64,000 bases of DNA from Isoetes taiwanensis (lineage: Eukaryota > Streptophyta > Lycopodiopsida > Isoetales > Isoetaceae), in NCBI GenBank assembly GCA_021234155.1, contig JAJEKV010000004.1:14292716-14356715 (forward strand), given 5' to 3'. Below, in pieces: positions 9,320 through 20,298 of the stretch (position 1 is its first letter; every line of letters starts with the position of its first letter). Under the pieces are notes generated by a model that was given only the letters and a program-made list of their open reading frames with translations, made no database searches and was not told the origin of the DNA. The translations under genes were made by a program, and so were the position numbers.

Positions 9320-9715
9320 CGGCATCTACATCTATTTCTTTTGTGGCTGACATCAACAATGGCCGCTGGGATGCAGGTTTACCACAAGTTGCACAGCTCA
9401 ATCTTCCTAGAAAGAAGCTCGAAGACCTTTATGAGCAGGTAAATGGTTTCTAAATGCGGTCGTCTTCAGAAATGATAGGACTACGTGAGTTAGACACAGC
9501 AAAGGCAATTTTACGGCAAACACAGGCCATGGGTTATATGATAGATACTTGCGCCTTGAACATCTTCTTGTTCGAACATACTTTGACCCCGTGAGGTCTG
9601 GATCTAACAGCATCTCTATTGTGATAATCATATAACTAGTACTAGTACAACCATTGCAGGCTTATCAAGAATCATCTTAAGGAGAAACGCAGAGCACAGA
9701 TTTCCCAAGGCATAT
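9320..9715 (+). pseudogene. SMU1 (WD40 splicing factor) N-terminal fragment
   Basis: The plus strand reads SISFVADINNGRWDAGLPQV, then AQLNLPRKKLEDLYEQ. After a short disrupted stretch with a stop it reads EMIGLRELDTAKAILRQTQA and MG, then in another frame pieces of the RYLRLEHLLVRTYFDP and KEKRRAQI regions. This follows the CTLH/LisH-associated N-terminus of SMU1, a spliceosome-associated protein. The WD40 domain is absent and frames are broken, so it is a fragment. Its strand is opposite to the PGK piece 540 bp away, as expected for a shuffled mosaic. Confidence 0.75.
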
Positions 9716-9719
9716 CCTT

Positions 9720-10134
9720 TTTCCAAATCCGAAACCCTAATATTAACCACAAACCTAATATTAACCTAATATTTGAAACCTAAACACAACCACACGATTT
9801 TCCCCCTTCTTTAAAATCAATGGCTAATAAATGGGTGCACTCTAGAAATACTGTTTAGTACGTCCACGTGAATACGTCCGTGAAATCATATGAAAACCAT
9901 GCCAAAAAGCGTATAAAATCACAAAAAAAACCCCCTGTTATAATGCTACATATTTCTGTAACAGGCTGTTCAGTATTTCCAATGACATGTTTTGGACCTG
10001 TAACTGGAAAATTAGCTCTAAACTCAAGGATCAGATTCATCATAATGTAAGAAATGCTAGACAAAGAATTAAAGATAGCGAAATCGAGAAGAATTGAATT
10101 TTGAATTTAATATTTATTGTCTACAAAAGAATAT
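9720..10134. other. Intergenic, AT-rich, no feature recognised
   Basis: About 400 bases between the SMU1 fragment and the Harbinger transposase. It contains a tandem CCTAATATTAACC-like stretch near 9740-9770. I see no ORF or RNA gene here. Confidence 0.4.
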
Positions 10135-11492
10135 TCAAAGGATCACATGTCCATCCAGATTTTCAAATAACACGTGCCTCATTTGATCACCTTGTTTTTT
10201 TAAGGACCTGTTCATGGCTTCTGTTTCATAGTAATATATTGGTGGAGGATCATCTTCAATTGGCAGCATGTCCCAGCCCTTGTCTTCCATTATACAAAAG
10301 TTCCAAAGAACACAACATGCGTGTATGATCTTGGAAGCTTTGGCAACATGCACGGGCAAGTGTTTCAGAATTCTGAATTTTTCCTTCACAATGCCAAATC
10401 CATTCTCTACACACACTCTGCCCCTACAAATCCTTTTGTTGAACTTACCATAAGCACCCTGATTTTGAGGAAAAACTTTAAGGAGAAAGGGCCTGCTAGA
10501 ATAGGCTGAATCACCTAATAAAAGAGGTGGAATAGTTACCTGAACCTCTTGGTCAGTAGGTTGTCCCTTCTTCAGTTTTCTGCCACTAAGAGTCACCACT
10601 GGTTCTTGCAAAATTTGTTTGGAGGCAATTTTGTTATAGATGGAGCTCTTCTTGAACTGGTTGGAATCATGGACTGAACCTGTTCTTGTTACACAAACAT
10701 TTATAAACAGTCTGCTATATGTCACAATTCCTTGCATGAGACATGAGTGCCTCTTATGTCTGCTGTAATAGTCTTCCCCATTGTCCTTTTTTTTTGGGTT
10801 TCCTCCATAAAAAAATATGGGAACCGTCAACTGCACCATATATATTGGGCAACCCTGTTGCATCATGGAATTCCTTAATACACTGAATTAATCTTGCTCC
10901 TGTAGGCATTGCAACAAACCGTTTATACAGCATTGTCTTCGAAGCCAATACAAGCGTGATTTTCTTGGTATATTTCTGCACTGTTGCTTTCCCAACATAA
11001 AATCTCTGTCCAACATGTAAGGGCATATCCCCGTGTGCTAGAAAATACAAAACCATAGCAACTGCTTTCCTTGGATCAACAGGAGGCCTCACTTTAATCC
11101 CGGGCCTGACAAGATAAGGCACAATTAAACCTACAAGTTTCTCAAATGTGGCTCTCTTCATCCTGTAAAATTGGTGCCACATATCATCTTCAAAAGAAGC
11201 TATACAATTCCATGCGTGGTTATCTATATTATCCCACTGTGTTCTTTGCCTTGGAGCAATCCAAAATCTTCTTGGCGGTCTTCTAACCCTACTGGAACCT
11301 GCAACTATTAAAGCTGCAGATGCGCAAAAAAAACATACCATTGTTATTTTCTAAAACCTCATCATCGAACAGGGTCATTGGGTCTTCGAGCTCATTGAGT
11401 TCCAATAGCTGCAAACAGTATCTCTGTAATGCAAATCCGAGTGTCAAAGCCCGAAAAAGCATGGCAATCATGCCAAGAATGACCGGATCCAT
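10135..11492 (-). pseudogene. PIF/Harbinger DDE transposase, frameshifted
   Basis: Three minus-strand frames join into one Harbinger nuclease. The N-terminal part starts MDPVILGMIA at 11492. A shift near 11340 (A-run) leads to RRPPRRFWIAPRQR, a helix-rich region and GAVDGSHI (first catalytic Asp; the usual DGTH is DGSH here). A second shift in an A/T homopolymer near 10790 leads to RHKRHSCLMQGIV, LLGDSAYS (second Asp) and VENGFGIVKEKFRIL (catalytic Glu). All three acidic residues survive but the frame breaks twice, so it is inactive as read. These enzymes cut and paste elements at TWA sites with a Myb/SANT helper; a decayed helper-type gene lies at 5.0-6.2 kb. Confidence 0.85.
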
Positions 11493-11498
11493 GGTTTA

Positions 11499-11802
11499 GT
11501 GGCCGGAATGGAAAGCGTGGGGAGGCAAAACTAGAAATGAATTATCCCACATAGCCCGCCGAACCAAGAACAATTTGGCGCCCGAATTGAATGTTACGAT
11601 CGAATTATCCCACATTTTCTCTCGTCGGCCGGAATGGATGCACGATCGAAAATCCGGCAACCAGCAAAAATTATGCCCATAACCGAGGCTGTTAAGCCAC
11701 GAGAGACAATTGTCTCTCCTCTCCTCCCAAAAAAATACGTACATTTAGGGGAGGAATCGTATGTGACGAGAGATGCATTTTTTTTACGAGCATGTGGCCG
11801 AC

Positions 11803-11804
<2 letters not shown>
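11499..11804. other. Upstream of the transposase: short repeated motifs, no gene
   Basis: GGCCGGAATGGA and GAATTATCCCACAT each occur twice between about 11500 and 11640. This suggests a local duplication, possibly subterminal sequence of the Harbinger element. No supported ORF. Confidence 0.4.

Positions 11805-11882
<78 letters not shown>
11805..11882. repeat. (GA)n microsatellite
   Basis: A 78-base uninterrupted GA run. It lies next to a LINE ORF1 remnant, as the (AG)n run at 4.5 kb lies next to LINE-A ORF1. Confidence 0.95.
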
Positions 11883-11887
<5 letters not shown>

Positions 11888-12080
11888 AACCAAAAATTCG
11901 CATATAGTATGGTGGCTAGATTTTATAATTTTGACTAATCTATCCATTTGATATAGTACCACTCGAAAACACGTATCATATTCGTCTTTCTAGGCCTTAT
12001 GTGCCTTATTCTTTAACTCCAACTATCGTTGACATGTACAAGGATAAAACGAGTGGTCTTCGATACGAATGTTTAAATAT
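11880..12080. repeat. Direct repeat, copy 1 of 2, flanking a LINE ORF1 remnant
   Basis: Begins ACTTACAACCAAAAATTCGC and ends near TCTTCGATACGAATGTTT. It matches 13168-13349 in the same orientation apart from scattered substitutions and a 14-bp insertion here (GATAAAACGAGTGG). Confidence 0.75.
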
Positions 12081-12912
12081 CCTATTGCATGTGATGGTGT
12101 AAAGATCCGTAGTTTTCCACGGATCAATGCAGCCTTATCACCATTCTTTTGAATGTCCTGGACCTTTCGTAAATCCTGGCGTCTTGCTAATTGTTGTGAC
12201 TTAGTAAGATCAAAATCCAAATACAGAGATGTCCCTTTCAATCGCTTTGCTTGCTTTAGGATATCCATTTTAGTACTCAAATTTGGCATTGTAAATTTCA
12301 CTTTGCACAGCTGGCGAGGCTGCGATGCTCCTACTCTATGTGCACCAGTGACAACAACTAGTATCGTGAGGTCCAATTTAGCCAACACCAAAGTCTGTAT
12401 CTTCTGTTGCAAGCCCTTTGCCACTTCTTTGTGCATGCCATGAATCACCAAATTACACTGACGGTTGTATCTATCAATGTATTTTCGATGCCTTTGAGCA
12501 GATGTAGATGCACTACCTATTACATCGAAATGATGAAATTGTGAGGAGGATGAACTAGGCATAGACCTCACATTAGGATCATTATGCTTTGGGGAAGAAG
12601 CAACTCGACCAGATGAGAATAGGAATGTTCCAAAGTAGCAACTCGACCAGATGTTTCCTTAGCAAGCTCAATCACTTGGCAAGTCAGGCTTTCTTCCAAT
12701 GCTCTCATGCGAGAATTACAACTGGTAGATACATCAGAGACATGTAGGAATAAATCTTGCCTATACTTACCTATATCAACCATTAGGAGCTCTAAAGTTA
12801 TATGATAAGCATCAAATGCCAGCTTTGCGCCCTCAATTGTTTCCCAAAGCTTTGAATGCTCAGCATTAATTTTGTCGATAAGTGTTTCAAGGTCATTAAC
12901 GATAGTTTGCAA
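12023..12912 (-). pseudogene. LINE ORF1-like protein, frameshifted (coiled coil plus RRM)
   Basis: The upstream frame (12912-12568) is a helical, coiled-coil-like segment (MQTIVNDLETLIDKINAEHS ... VIELAKETSGRV). The downstream frame (12571-12023) holds an L1-ORF1-type RRM: YNRQCNLVIHGMHKE, AHRVGASQ, KVKFTMPNLSTKMDIL, LYLDFDLTKSQQLARRQ. The two frames meet near 12570 and together resemble LINE-A ORF1 in layout, but with low sequence similarity, so this is a separate family. No ORF2 follows. Confidence 0.6.
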
Positions 12913-13167
12913 ATTCAGATCTCAATGCACATCTGAATTATGTCATTTTTTGTTGCTGCATTTGCAAAGTAGCAGTAAGAATGTCAAACTTATTATCTAA
13001 GTCTTTTTGAAGCAATTTGACATAGAGAGGAAGACGGGCTGAAGAGGGACCTTGGGGGAAAAAAGGAAAAAAAAAAGAAGAAAAAGAAGGAAAAAAAGAA
13101 AAGAAGAAACATTGGTTGGTGCTTATTCATACGAAGCATATGGCAATGAACTATGTTAAATGAGAGA

Positions 13168-13349
13168 TAGACTTGCAACCAGAAATTCGCACATAGTATG
13201 ATGGCTACATTTTATAATTCTGACTAAATCTATCCATTTGATATAGTGCCACTCAAAAACACATATTGTATTCGTCTTTCTAGGTTTTATGTGCCTTATT
13301 CTTTAACTCCAACTATCGTTGACATGTACAAGTCTTCGATATGAATGTT
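13168..13349. repeat. Direct repeat, copy 2 of 2
   Basis: Begins ACTTGCAACCAGAAATTCGC and shares with copy 1 the stretch TTTAACTCCAACTATCGTTG. The two copies bracket the ORF1 remnant, about 1.1 kb apart. Confidence 0.75.
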
Positions 13350-13980
13350 TCCACTGCAAAGCCGTCAAACATAGTGTGAATCATATTTCATGCATTGGCA
13401 CTAATATATATAAACTAAGATGTGGCTGCAAGTGAAAGCCCAAAGTTGATATAGCCGCAAGAGAAGTTGCAAGTATTGACTTGGCAATAGCACTATAGCC
13501 CTGACTAAAAAAGAATAGAATATTACCTAATCAGTGAAATATACTTATATATCATTCTTTCTTATATTGTTATAACATCATGGATATTATTATGGACTAT
13601 ATGGGTGGAATACTATATATGGTATTTATATTGTACAGGTGGCCCTTCCTTTTTGCTTGTGGTTGGCATTTCACTTAGTTGCCGAAGGTATTGGGAACTT
13701 TTAATTCATCCGTAAATCATGAAATTAAAACTATGGTGGCCCGTTAATATGTCCAACACAAGATTTACAAATTGATTTGGGTTCAATGAATGTACTATGT
13801 TAACACAATACAATTCAGGACAAAGGCATGTAAGGCCATTTAGATGAAAAGGCAAATGTAGATGCCATGGCAGATGCATGATGTTGATAGAGGACATGCT
13901 AGGTGTCCACTTCTAATGCTCAAATATAAGGTTACGTAAGCTCCTTTATAGCTATCCCATCGATCCGAGACATCGGATCG
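13350..13980. other. AT-rich intergenic sequence, no feature recognised
   Basis: Only short shadow frames are present. I see no domain, RNA gene or repeat structure. Confidence 0.4.
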
Positions 13981-13981
13981 C

Positions 13982-14616
13982 CATTCTAGAATGGGACGAG
14001 CATGCATGTTTTGCATGCATGCGGGCGGCGCATGCCCGTTCTGGTTGGGAGTTCGCTATTTTAGGCGTGTTTCTGCTTCGACTTCTCATCGGCGCTTTCT
14101 CTTCTCTCTCAGCAGTACCTTATTCTCTTTGAACCCACCCTCCCCCCCTTCTTTGTTATTGTATTTTTATCGCGTGGCACGCGCGTAATCAGCCCCTCCA
14201 CTCTGGGAGGTTTGTTTTGTCTTGCTGTTTTGTTGGTGATGTGCAGGTACAGGTTCGCGAGCGGCATCTGTTTCGACTTTTCTATTCGTGGGTTTTGGGA
14301 GCGATTTTTATGCCTTACGTTTGTCCAAGCCCCTTGCCGAAGGCTTATCACTAGGGTTTTTCCTCGAAAACCCGAAAGGGCGGGGTTTTTTAATCCCGGT
14401 GATAAGCTTTCGGCAGGTACACTAGCCCAGTCTCTATTAGCATTGTATTTTGTTGGGGTCCAAATGATATAATTGGATTTTCCCTTTATTTTTTATGGGT
14501 AGTTCGCATGTGTGCGGCTACCCACTATCCACCATTGTAGAAAATCTGCTGAGATGAATGAGAAGCAAGTCTAAGTCGGGCGGTTTGTTGGTTTCATGCG
14601 AGTCCCATTCTAGAAT
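13982..14616. mobile_element. Possible small non-autonomous DNA element bounded by inverted repeats
   Basis: CATTCTAGAATGGGAC at 13982-13997 faces GTCCCATTCTAGAAT at 14602-14616, and the similarity runs a few bases further to GCATG. The interior has a GCATGCATG palindrome near 14001 and the hairpin at 14335-14415. No transposase frame and no clear target-site duplication. Because the motif is itself palindromic, chance is not excluded. Confidence 0.35.
14335..14415. repeat. 81-bp hairpin
   Basis: Arms TGCCGAAGGCTTATCAC (14335-14351) and GTGATAAGCTTTCGGCA (14399-14415) pair with one mismatch. The 47-base loop contains AAACCC/GGGCGGGG-type runs that could pair further. Function unknown. Confidence 0.7.
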
Positions 14617-14680
14617 ATGATACTTGCCACCAACAATGGATAATGACTTGATCATATCGATGTGCTCGGCATTATGTTAT

Positions 14681-14793
14681 GTGGAACAAAAAGGGGGAAG
14701 GCATTGTTGGTAGCCCCATGACATGTAGAGTCACGGACCAGATTCTACATGTCGGGGGGCTTGCAAGAATGCCTGACCCTTTCCTGTTTCCAC
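14681..14793. repeat. Foldback element, copy 1 (relative at 63783-63910)
   Basis: Left arm GTGGAACAAAAAGGGGGAAG and right arm ending CCTTTCCTGTTTCCAC form an imperfect long hairpin. The central part shares the AGAATC, CTGACC-like and GCAAGAATGCC segments with the copy at 63.8 kb. The flank CTTGATGTAGTGG, read on the minus strand, also matches the left flank of that copy, so the true element is longer. Confidence 0.65.
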
Positions 14794-14799
14794 TACATC

Positions 14800-15530
14800 A
14801 AGGTAAGATGACCTACCTTGACTGGATTCTAACTATTTCCTGGAGGCCTTTCGTTTTTGATAATAATGATCAAAGAATCTACATGAATGCATACTCACTT
14901 ACCATGACAAAAATATTTGCAAGGGTTTAATCGCTAAAAGGTTTGCAGCGATTGAATCCCATTAAGGTTTGCTATGGGTTTTAATCTTGCTAGTAACACT
15001 AGTAGTCTTATAATCTAGTAGGACATAGTTATTTTTCTATATAAAAAGCTTGTTGAATTGCTTTGCATATCCTAGTGTTTGATTTGGACCTTATCAAGCA
15101 TAGTGGCAATTATGTCCTACTTAAGATATATTTATTTATTTATTTTATTAATCAAGCCATTTAGGTAAATCTTGATACATTGCTAGTCGTGTGGATGCTC
15201 CAACGACTTATCCTTGTACACATCCTTTTATCTAAAAGCATAATATTATGGTGGGCCAATAAACGGATCTCATGCATAAGGACCTTTACCTCAGACATAG
15301 TGATCATGAAAAAACCATAAAGTGTTTGATTAGTAGCAATTAGACGTAGATTAAAGATGGAAATTGTTATTTGATATATGTGGTTCATATCTGGTCATAA
15401 AGCACTTGATTAATAGCAATAGATTAGAGATGGAAATTGTATTTATATATGAGGCTAAATCTGGCCATAAGGCATTTGATTAGTAGCAATTATGTAATGA
15501 TTAGGGATAGAAATTGCAGTTAACAGCAAG
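14800..15530. other. AT-rich region upstream of the LHY/CCA1 promoter
   Basis: Contains three related short segments with GCATTTGATTAGTAGCAAT-like sequence near 15320, 15405 and 15475. This looks like a degenerate tandem duplication of roughly 80 bp. No gene is supported. Confidence 0.4.
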
Positions 15531-15532
15531 GG

Positions 15533-16080
15533 CACGTGGAAAAGGCAATTCAGAATAAGGAATTTGTGGTAAAAAGGGGAGAAATAGTGGCTAGAAACAG
15601 ACATGAGAGCTGGGAATCAATATGGTATGTGATTTGGAACCGGATAAGATGCGTTAGCAACATGCTGACGCATAGCGTTGGGGACAGATGGAGGCTATAG
15701 ACCATGAGGGATGAATGTTCTTTCTCAATTCCTTTAGTCAGTTTTGCAAAGCACCCAAGCATGAATTTGGACCATGTGAAAATAATAAAAGAGGCCAACA
15801 AGAAAGGCCTCCATAATCTACAGCACAGCCGCCACAAATATTCATATTCAATGGTTCTTATTTTAATATGACGTGTAGTGTATGGAAAGCGACGCACGAA
15901 AGCCTCTGAGCCAAGAGCTTGGGGAGCCGTTGATGTGGACACGTGTCGGGATCGCGGGAGGGCAAAAAGCAAAAGCGGTGCTCGGGCCAGAGAGAGGGCG
16001 GCGAATGAGAGCTCGCCACGTGGAAAAGCGCACGGTGGACCCCGCCTTCCTCCCTATCCGCTAAATATCTGGGATATAAA
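15533..16080 (+). promoter_or_regulatory. Candidate circadian promoter of the LHY/CCA1-like gene
   Basis: CACGTG G-boxes are at 15533-15538, 15940-15945 (ACACGTGT) and 16017-16022 (CCACGTGG). The TCP-type site GTGGACCC is at 16035-16042. The evening-element core AAATATCT is at 16063-16070, and a TATAAA box at 16075-16080 would set transcription start near 16.1 kb. In angiosperms, LHY/CCA1 promoters are controlled through G-box, TCP and evening-type elements by PIF, TCP and PRR/evening-complex factors. Positions are seen directly; function is inferred by analogy. All sites are unusually close to the TATA box. Confidence 0.5.
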
Positions 16081-16099
16081 AAAATCGAAAGGGTTTTTA

Positions 16100-16936
16100 G
16101 AACAGTATGGCGGCTAGCCAGGTAGGTTCGGCCTGGTTCGGGTGGGTAGATAACATGGCAGAAATAGATTCCCCGGCTCGGCCTGCTAGGTTCGGCTCCG
16201 ACCCTCCCCCCCACCGGACCTCCGCTGGCCATGAGTTTTTTTTGCTTTTGGTCTTTTTTCCTTCATAGCCTTGCATTTTTTCTTGCCTCTTCTCGCCTTA
16301 CAGCCTTCTTCTTTCGTCGCCGGACTTCTAACTTCTTCTTTACTCCTTTCGATTCGTCTGTTTGCCCACTTTTCCCACCAGTTTTGCTCGTATTTTTGGT
16401 TCATATCTTTGATTTCCTCATTTCTCCCTGTTTCCTGGGTCTTTTTTCGGAATCTGCTTCAAAAATCTTCGCATCTGAGTTATCGTCGCCTGACTTGGGA
16501 ATTTTTGTGCTTGTTTCGCACCTGGGTTCTTCGCATTGTGCTTTTCCCGGTGGTGTTGGAACATCCATTTCGAAAACGGCCTCGTTCTTGCCGTTGTGTA
16601 GTGGTAAATCCGAACGTATAAGTCCTTATCCAGACGATACTTAGTTTTTTTTCTCGATGCCTAGGCAGATTGATGGATTCTCTCGGCTGTCTGCATAATA
16701 GATGCATACGGTTGAGCGGCTTCAAAGTGCGAGAGTGTCCCCCAAAATCCTCAATTGCTTGCTCCAATTTAGCCTTATATTTACCCTTTAAGCTTTCTTG
16801 GCTGTCTTGATTCGGCAAATCCCCGTATCCTTCTGCAAGGAGCAATAGATTTGTCCAGAAGAGTGTGTAGTTCTTGCAATTGTAGAAATTTTTGTGGAGC
16901 CTTCGAGCTTTGCCAAATTCCTTTGCCAGATCTGTT
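16100..16936 (+). other. Probable 5' leader of the LHY/CCA1-like gene
   Basis: Pyrimidine-rich from about 16230 to 16400 (repeated CTTCTT and TTTTTTC runs), typical of plant leaders. A GATTCG motif of the evening-complex LUX type is at 16351. A leader intron may lie inside but I cannot place it. Confidence 0.35.
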
Positions 16937-16969
16937 ATGTGTTTTGATAAAGGGAGTTCACTTTGCACA

Positions 16970-19900
16970 ATGGCTGTATCTCCTGCTGTCGCATTGCAAC
17001 AGGTTTGCCTTCCTAAACTTTGTTTCTTTTGTTAGATTTAGTTATAATTTGAAGAAATTAGATATAAAATTTGAATGTTGTTGCTTGGATACTTTGTATT
17101 GGGTAAATTAAGATATATTTAATAAAATCTTAATTGAGGGCAACAATTAGATCTTCAGCCTAATGAACTAGTAACATGGGATTGTAATTTGCAGGAAGTG
17201 AGAGATGGAAATGAATATTGGCATGTCTTCACTCAGCCATGTATAGATGCTGCTAGTAAAGACTCTGAAAATGAACTTGTTTCGAAAGTGAGTAGTATCT
17301 GCATGTTATTAAAAGGATCATCTTGGTTAAAAGTAGGATCTGCATATTACTAAGAAGATTTACTAAGTCTGAATAGGTACTAATCCAAGTTAAACTTTAT
17401 TAATGAAGTAAACTGATTTTTTTGTCCATTTTTCCAGGTAAGGAAACCGTATACAATGACAAAGCAACGGGAGCGCTGGAGTGAAGATGAGCATATGAAG
17501 TTTCTTGAAGCACTTAAACTGTATGGTCGAGCTTGGCGGCGTATAGAAGGTATTGAATTAAATTCTGTTGATATAATGGTTGTATTCTTTGTTCCGTGTG
17601 TTTGAATGTTGAATGAAATTTGCAGAACATATAGGTAGCAAGACTGCTGTTCAGATACGTAGCCATGCTCAGAAGTTTTTTTCTAAGGTCCCAAGCTTTT
17701 TCCTTTTAATACCAATATTATGCTTTCTCTGCTCAGTCCCTTGCTTGTACCTCTCACATGGTTTTTCTGAAATGCACTTAACACAAATATTTAGACCTCA
17801 GATCTTGTTACACATGTACAGGATTTATCCCTTTATTTATCATCAAGATTGTTTAGTCACTCAATTGACAGAGTTGCACTTTCTCTTACAAATGTAACAC
17901 ATTTGACTGATGTAGAACATTTTGGAATGGTTAGATAATTATTAAGGTTTTCTTTCCCTGGAATGACCTGGTTGATCTGATTATTAGAGAATCCAGTTCT
18001 TACATTGGGAACTTAGAACCTGTAACCTGAAAAAGTGTGTTGTATCTTGCAGCTCGAGCGAGAACAATCAACGCCTGGCACTTTACCAAGGCGTCCTCAA
18101 GACATTGAGATTCCTCCACCTCGACCAAAGAGAAAGCCAAACCATCCATACCCCAGGAAAGCTGGAGGTGCGCCGTCTAGTCCAACGGTAGATATAAGAA
18201 CTGGGGATAAGGCAGACGCTACCTCCTCAGCTTCTCTCTTTGAGAAATCAACAAATCTTGCAGCAGGTGTTGACCCAGCTTCCAGAGTAGGCTTTGCACC
18301 TTACAATCCTCATTTGGTTGTACAATCCAAGCTAGATTTTATTGAGCCATCAAAAAGTATGACGCTTTTTGGGCAGACTTTCTTTCTTGACAAGACTGCA
18401 TCAGAAAGAAAAAGGGCACAGAATATACTACAAATGGCTGATCGTGATCAAACAACTGAGCCCATGTGTGTGGTGGAAGATTCATCAAAATCTGAGTCAT
18501 CTAATCTTAGTGAGGCGCATGCAGACCAAACATCACCAGCACCTCTTGTAAGCAATATTGAGAGAGAAGTAGAGAACCTGGGTCGGCAGGTTACTCAGGA
18601 CATCCAAAGCTGTGAGAAACAGCAGGCTCCTCTTGGGACAATGAATGAGAATAGCATGGAGCAATCTCACCAAGCTCCTGGATTGACTGCTAAAGATACT
18701 GAACTATTGCATGAAGCAACGTTTAAATCACAGTTTTTAAATTCTTTAGCAGCAGGTGGGCATTGCGGTGGCATGGCACCTCATGCCATTTGTCCAGGTC
18801 TATATGGACCTGGAATTTGGCAACCAATGTCTTCACTTTCTCCAGCACATTTGTCTTCAGCAATGGAAAACATGTGGCCCGGATTAAATTCAGCTGAGGT
18901 GATGGTTTCTGAAGAGACTAGAGCTGCAGCTGCAGCTGCTGCTACATTTGCAGCTGCATCAGCATGGTGGACATTAGTAGGTGCTGCACATCATAATGCA
19001 CTTTCTATGACGGAGCCTGCGTATGGTGGTCAAATGGCACCACCTAATAACTTGGAGACCATAGCCATGCAACCGCATCGGCCCATAGCAGTGATCATTG
19101 ATAAAGGTAACAGTGAAGCAGTTAGAGCTGATCAAGCATGCAATGAGACGAGAACATCAGACAAAGTCGGAGATGTGTTAGGTGCAAGTCAGGTTGAACA
19201 AAGTTTAAAATGCAACCAGCAAAGTGGTGGAGATAGCTGCAGTAGTGAGAGTTGTGATCCTGTGATTAAGATCACAAAGTGTGTGGAAAGTACCAAGAAA
19301 GTAAGAGGACATGAGAGAGCCACAGCAAAACTGAAAAAATCTAGGGTCATCTCCAAAAATGCGGACACGACAAAAGAGACAATTGGCACCCGAATTAGCC
19401 ACAAACAAAGTTGTACTCTTTTAGGAGGCAACAATGATGAAAACCTATCTGGAGATGGGGGTCCAAGCTCTAATTGGTCTGCCTGTAGCAAGGGGAATAG
19501 AAGCAAGCCTCTTTCTTGTGATGAAGTTGAAAACAGCCAGTGTCCTATGTCCACTGAAAGCGAGTTGAAGCAAAGGGTTGAAGTTGACTTGGCCAGGATG
19601 AAAGGAGCAGATAGTTCTGAGCATTTGGCTGCAAGCCTAATTGAAGCACAGAGTACACTGAGCAACGACTTCTCTATCCAAAAGGTTCGCACTATTTATT
19701 TCTGAAGGCAGCAGTGGTGTGTTTCATTTTTAAGCAAAAAGGAATTCATCCCAAAAGGGAGATTCACTTTGATTGATTTGGTTGATCAAGGTGGGTTAAT
19801 CAGCTAAACACTAGCAGCTTTTTATGTTTCTTTTTAGTCTGCATTTGGTTCTGGAGATAGTAATCTGCATCTGAAACTAATGTTGATTTTTGGTTTCAGG

Positions 19901-20298
19901 GCTCGGATTTAAATTCTAAAACAGGCCATAATAAAATCAGTACAGCATCAAGGTCAGAAATATCAGATGTTGAGACTATGGAGAGCACGCTTACAAAGAA
20001 GCAACTTCGAAGGCTAGAAGGAAGTTGCAGTTCAAACAGTGTAAATACTTTGCAAATGCAGGAAGATCAGGAGGAAGGAAGTCCCTTCAGGGCAGTTGCT
20101 GCACAAGAATGTAATGCGTGCCCACCTGCAAGTCCATCAAAACCTGTTGGAGTGACATTTTGCGGATTGGCATTTGTTCCTTACAAAAGAAAGCGTGTCA
20201 ATAGCCTACAAACTGACTCTGGTAAGATCTCTGATGGGGACAGGGAGTCTGATCCCTGCAGGCAAGAAAAACGAAATCGTCCAGCTGATAGAGAATGA
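16970..20298 (+). CDS. LHY: LHY/CCA1-like single-MYB circadian transcription factor
   Basis: Coding exons inferred from GT-AG sites with matching phases: 16970-17002, 17195-17287, 17438-17549, 17626-17687, 18053-19684, 19900-20298 (777 codons including stop). The MYB repeat (KPYTMTKQRERWSEDEHMKF, LEALKLYGRAWRRIEEHIGS) ends in SHAQKFFSK, followed by the LHY/CCA1/RVE signature DIEIPPPRPKRKPNHPYPRK. The large exon has an Ala-rich patch before SAWWTLVGAAHHN, as in LHY. The end has GLAFVPYKRKRV. Family members bind evening elements at dawn and repress evening genes. The start is the least sure part: an in-frame ATG at 16937 would add 11 residues. The first 42 residues are unlike the short N-terminus of angiosperm LHY, though ENELVSKVRKPYT resembles its junction. 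The long C-terminus marks LHY/CCA1 rather than RVE8. Confidence 0.9.

Noticed and set aside
11634-11951. ORFs with long Arg-Glu or Ser-Leu runs
   Set aside because: Translation of the (GA)n microsatellite.
16480-16968. 162-residue minus-strand ORF with coding-like composition (LAKEFGKARRLHKNFYNCKN)
   Set aside because: Antisense to the probable LHY/CCA1 leader and first exon; no recognised family. Kept only as a curiosity.
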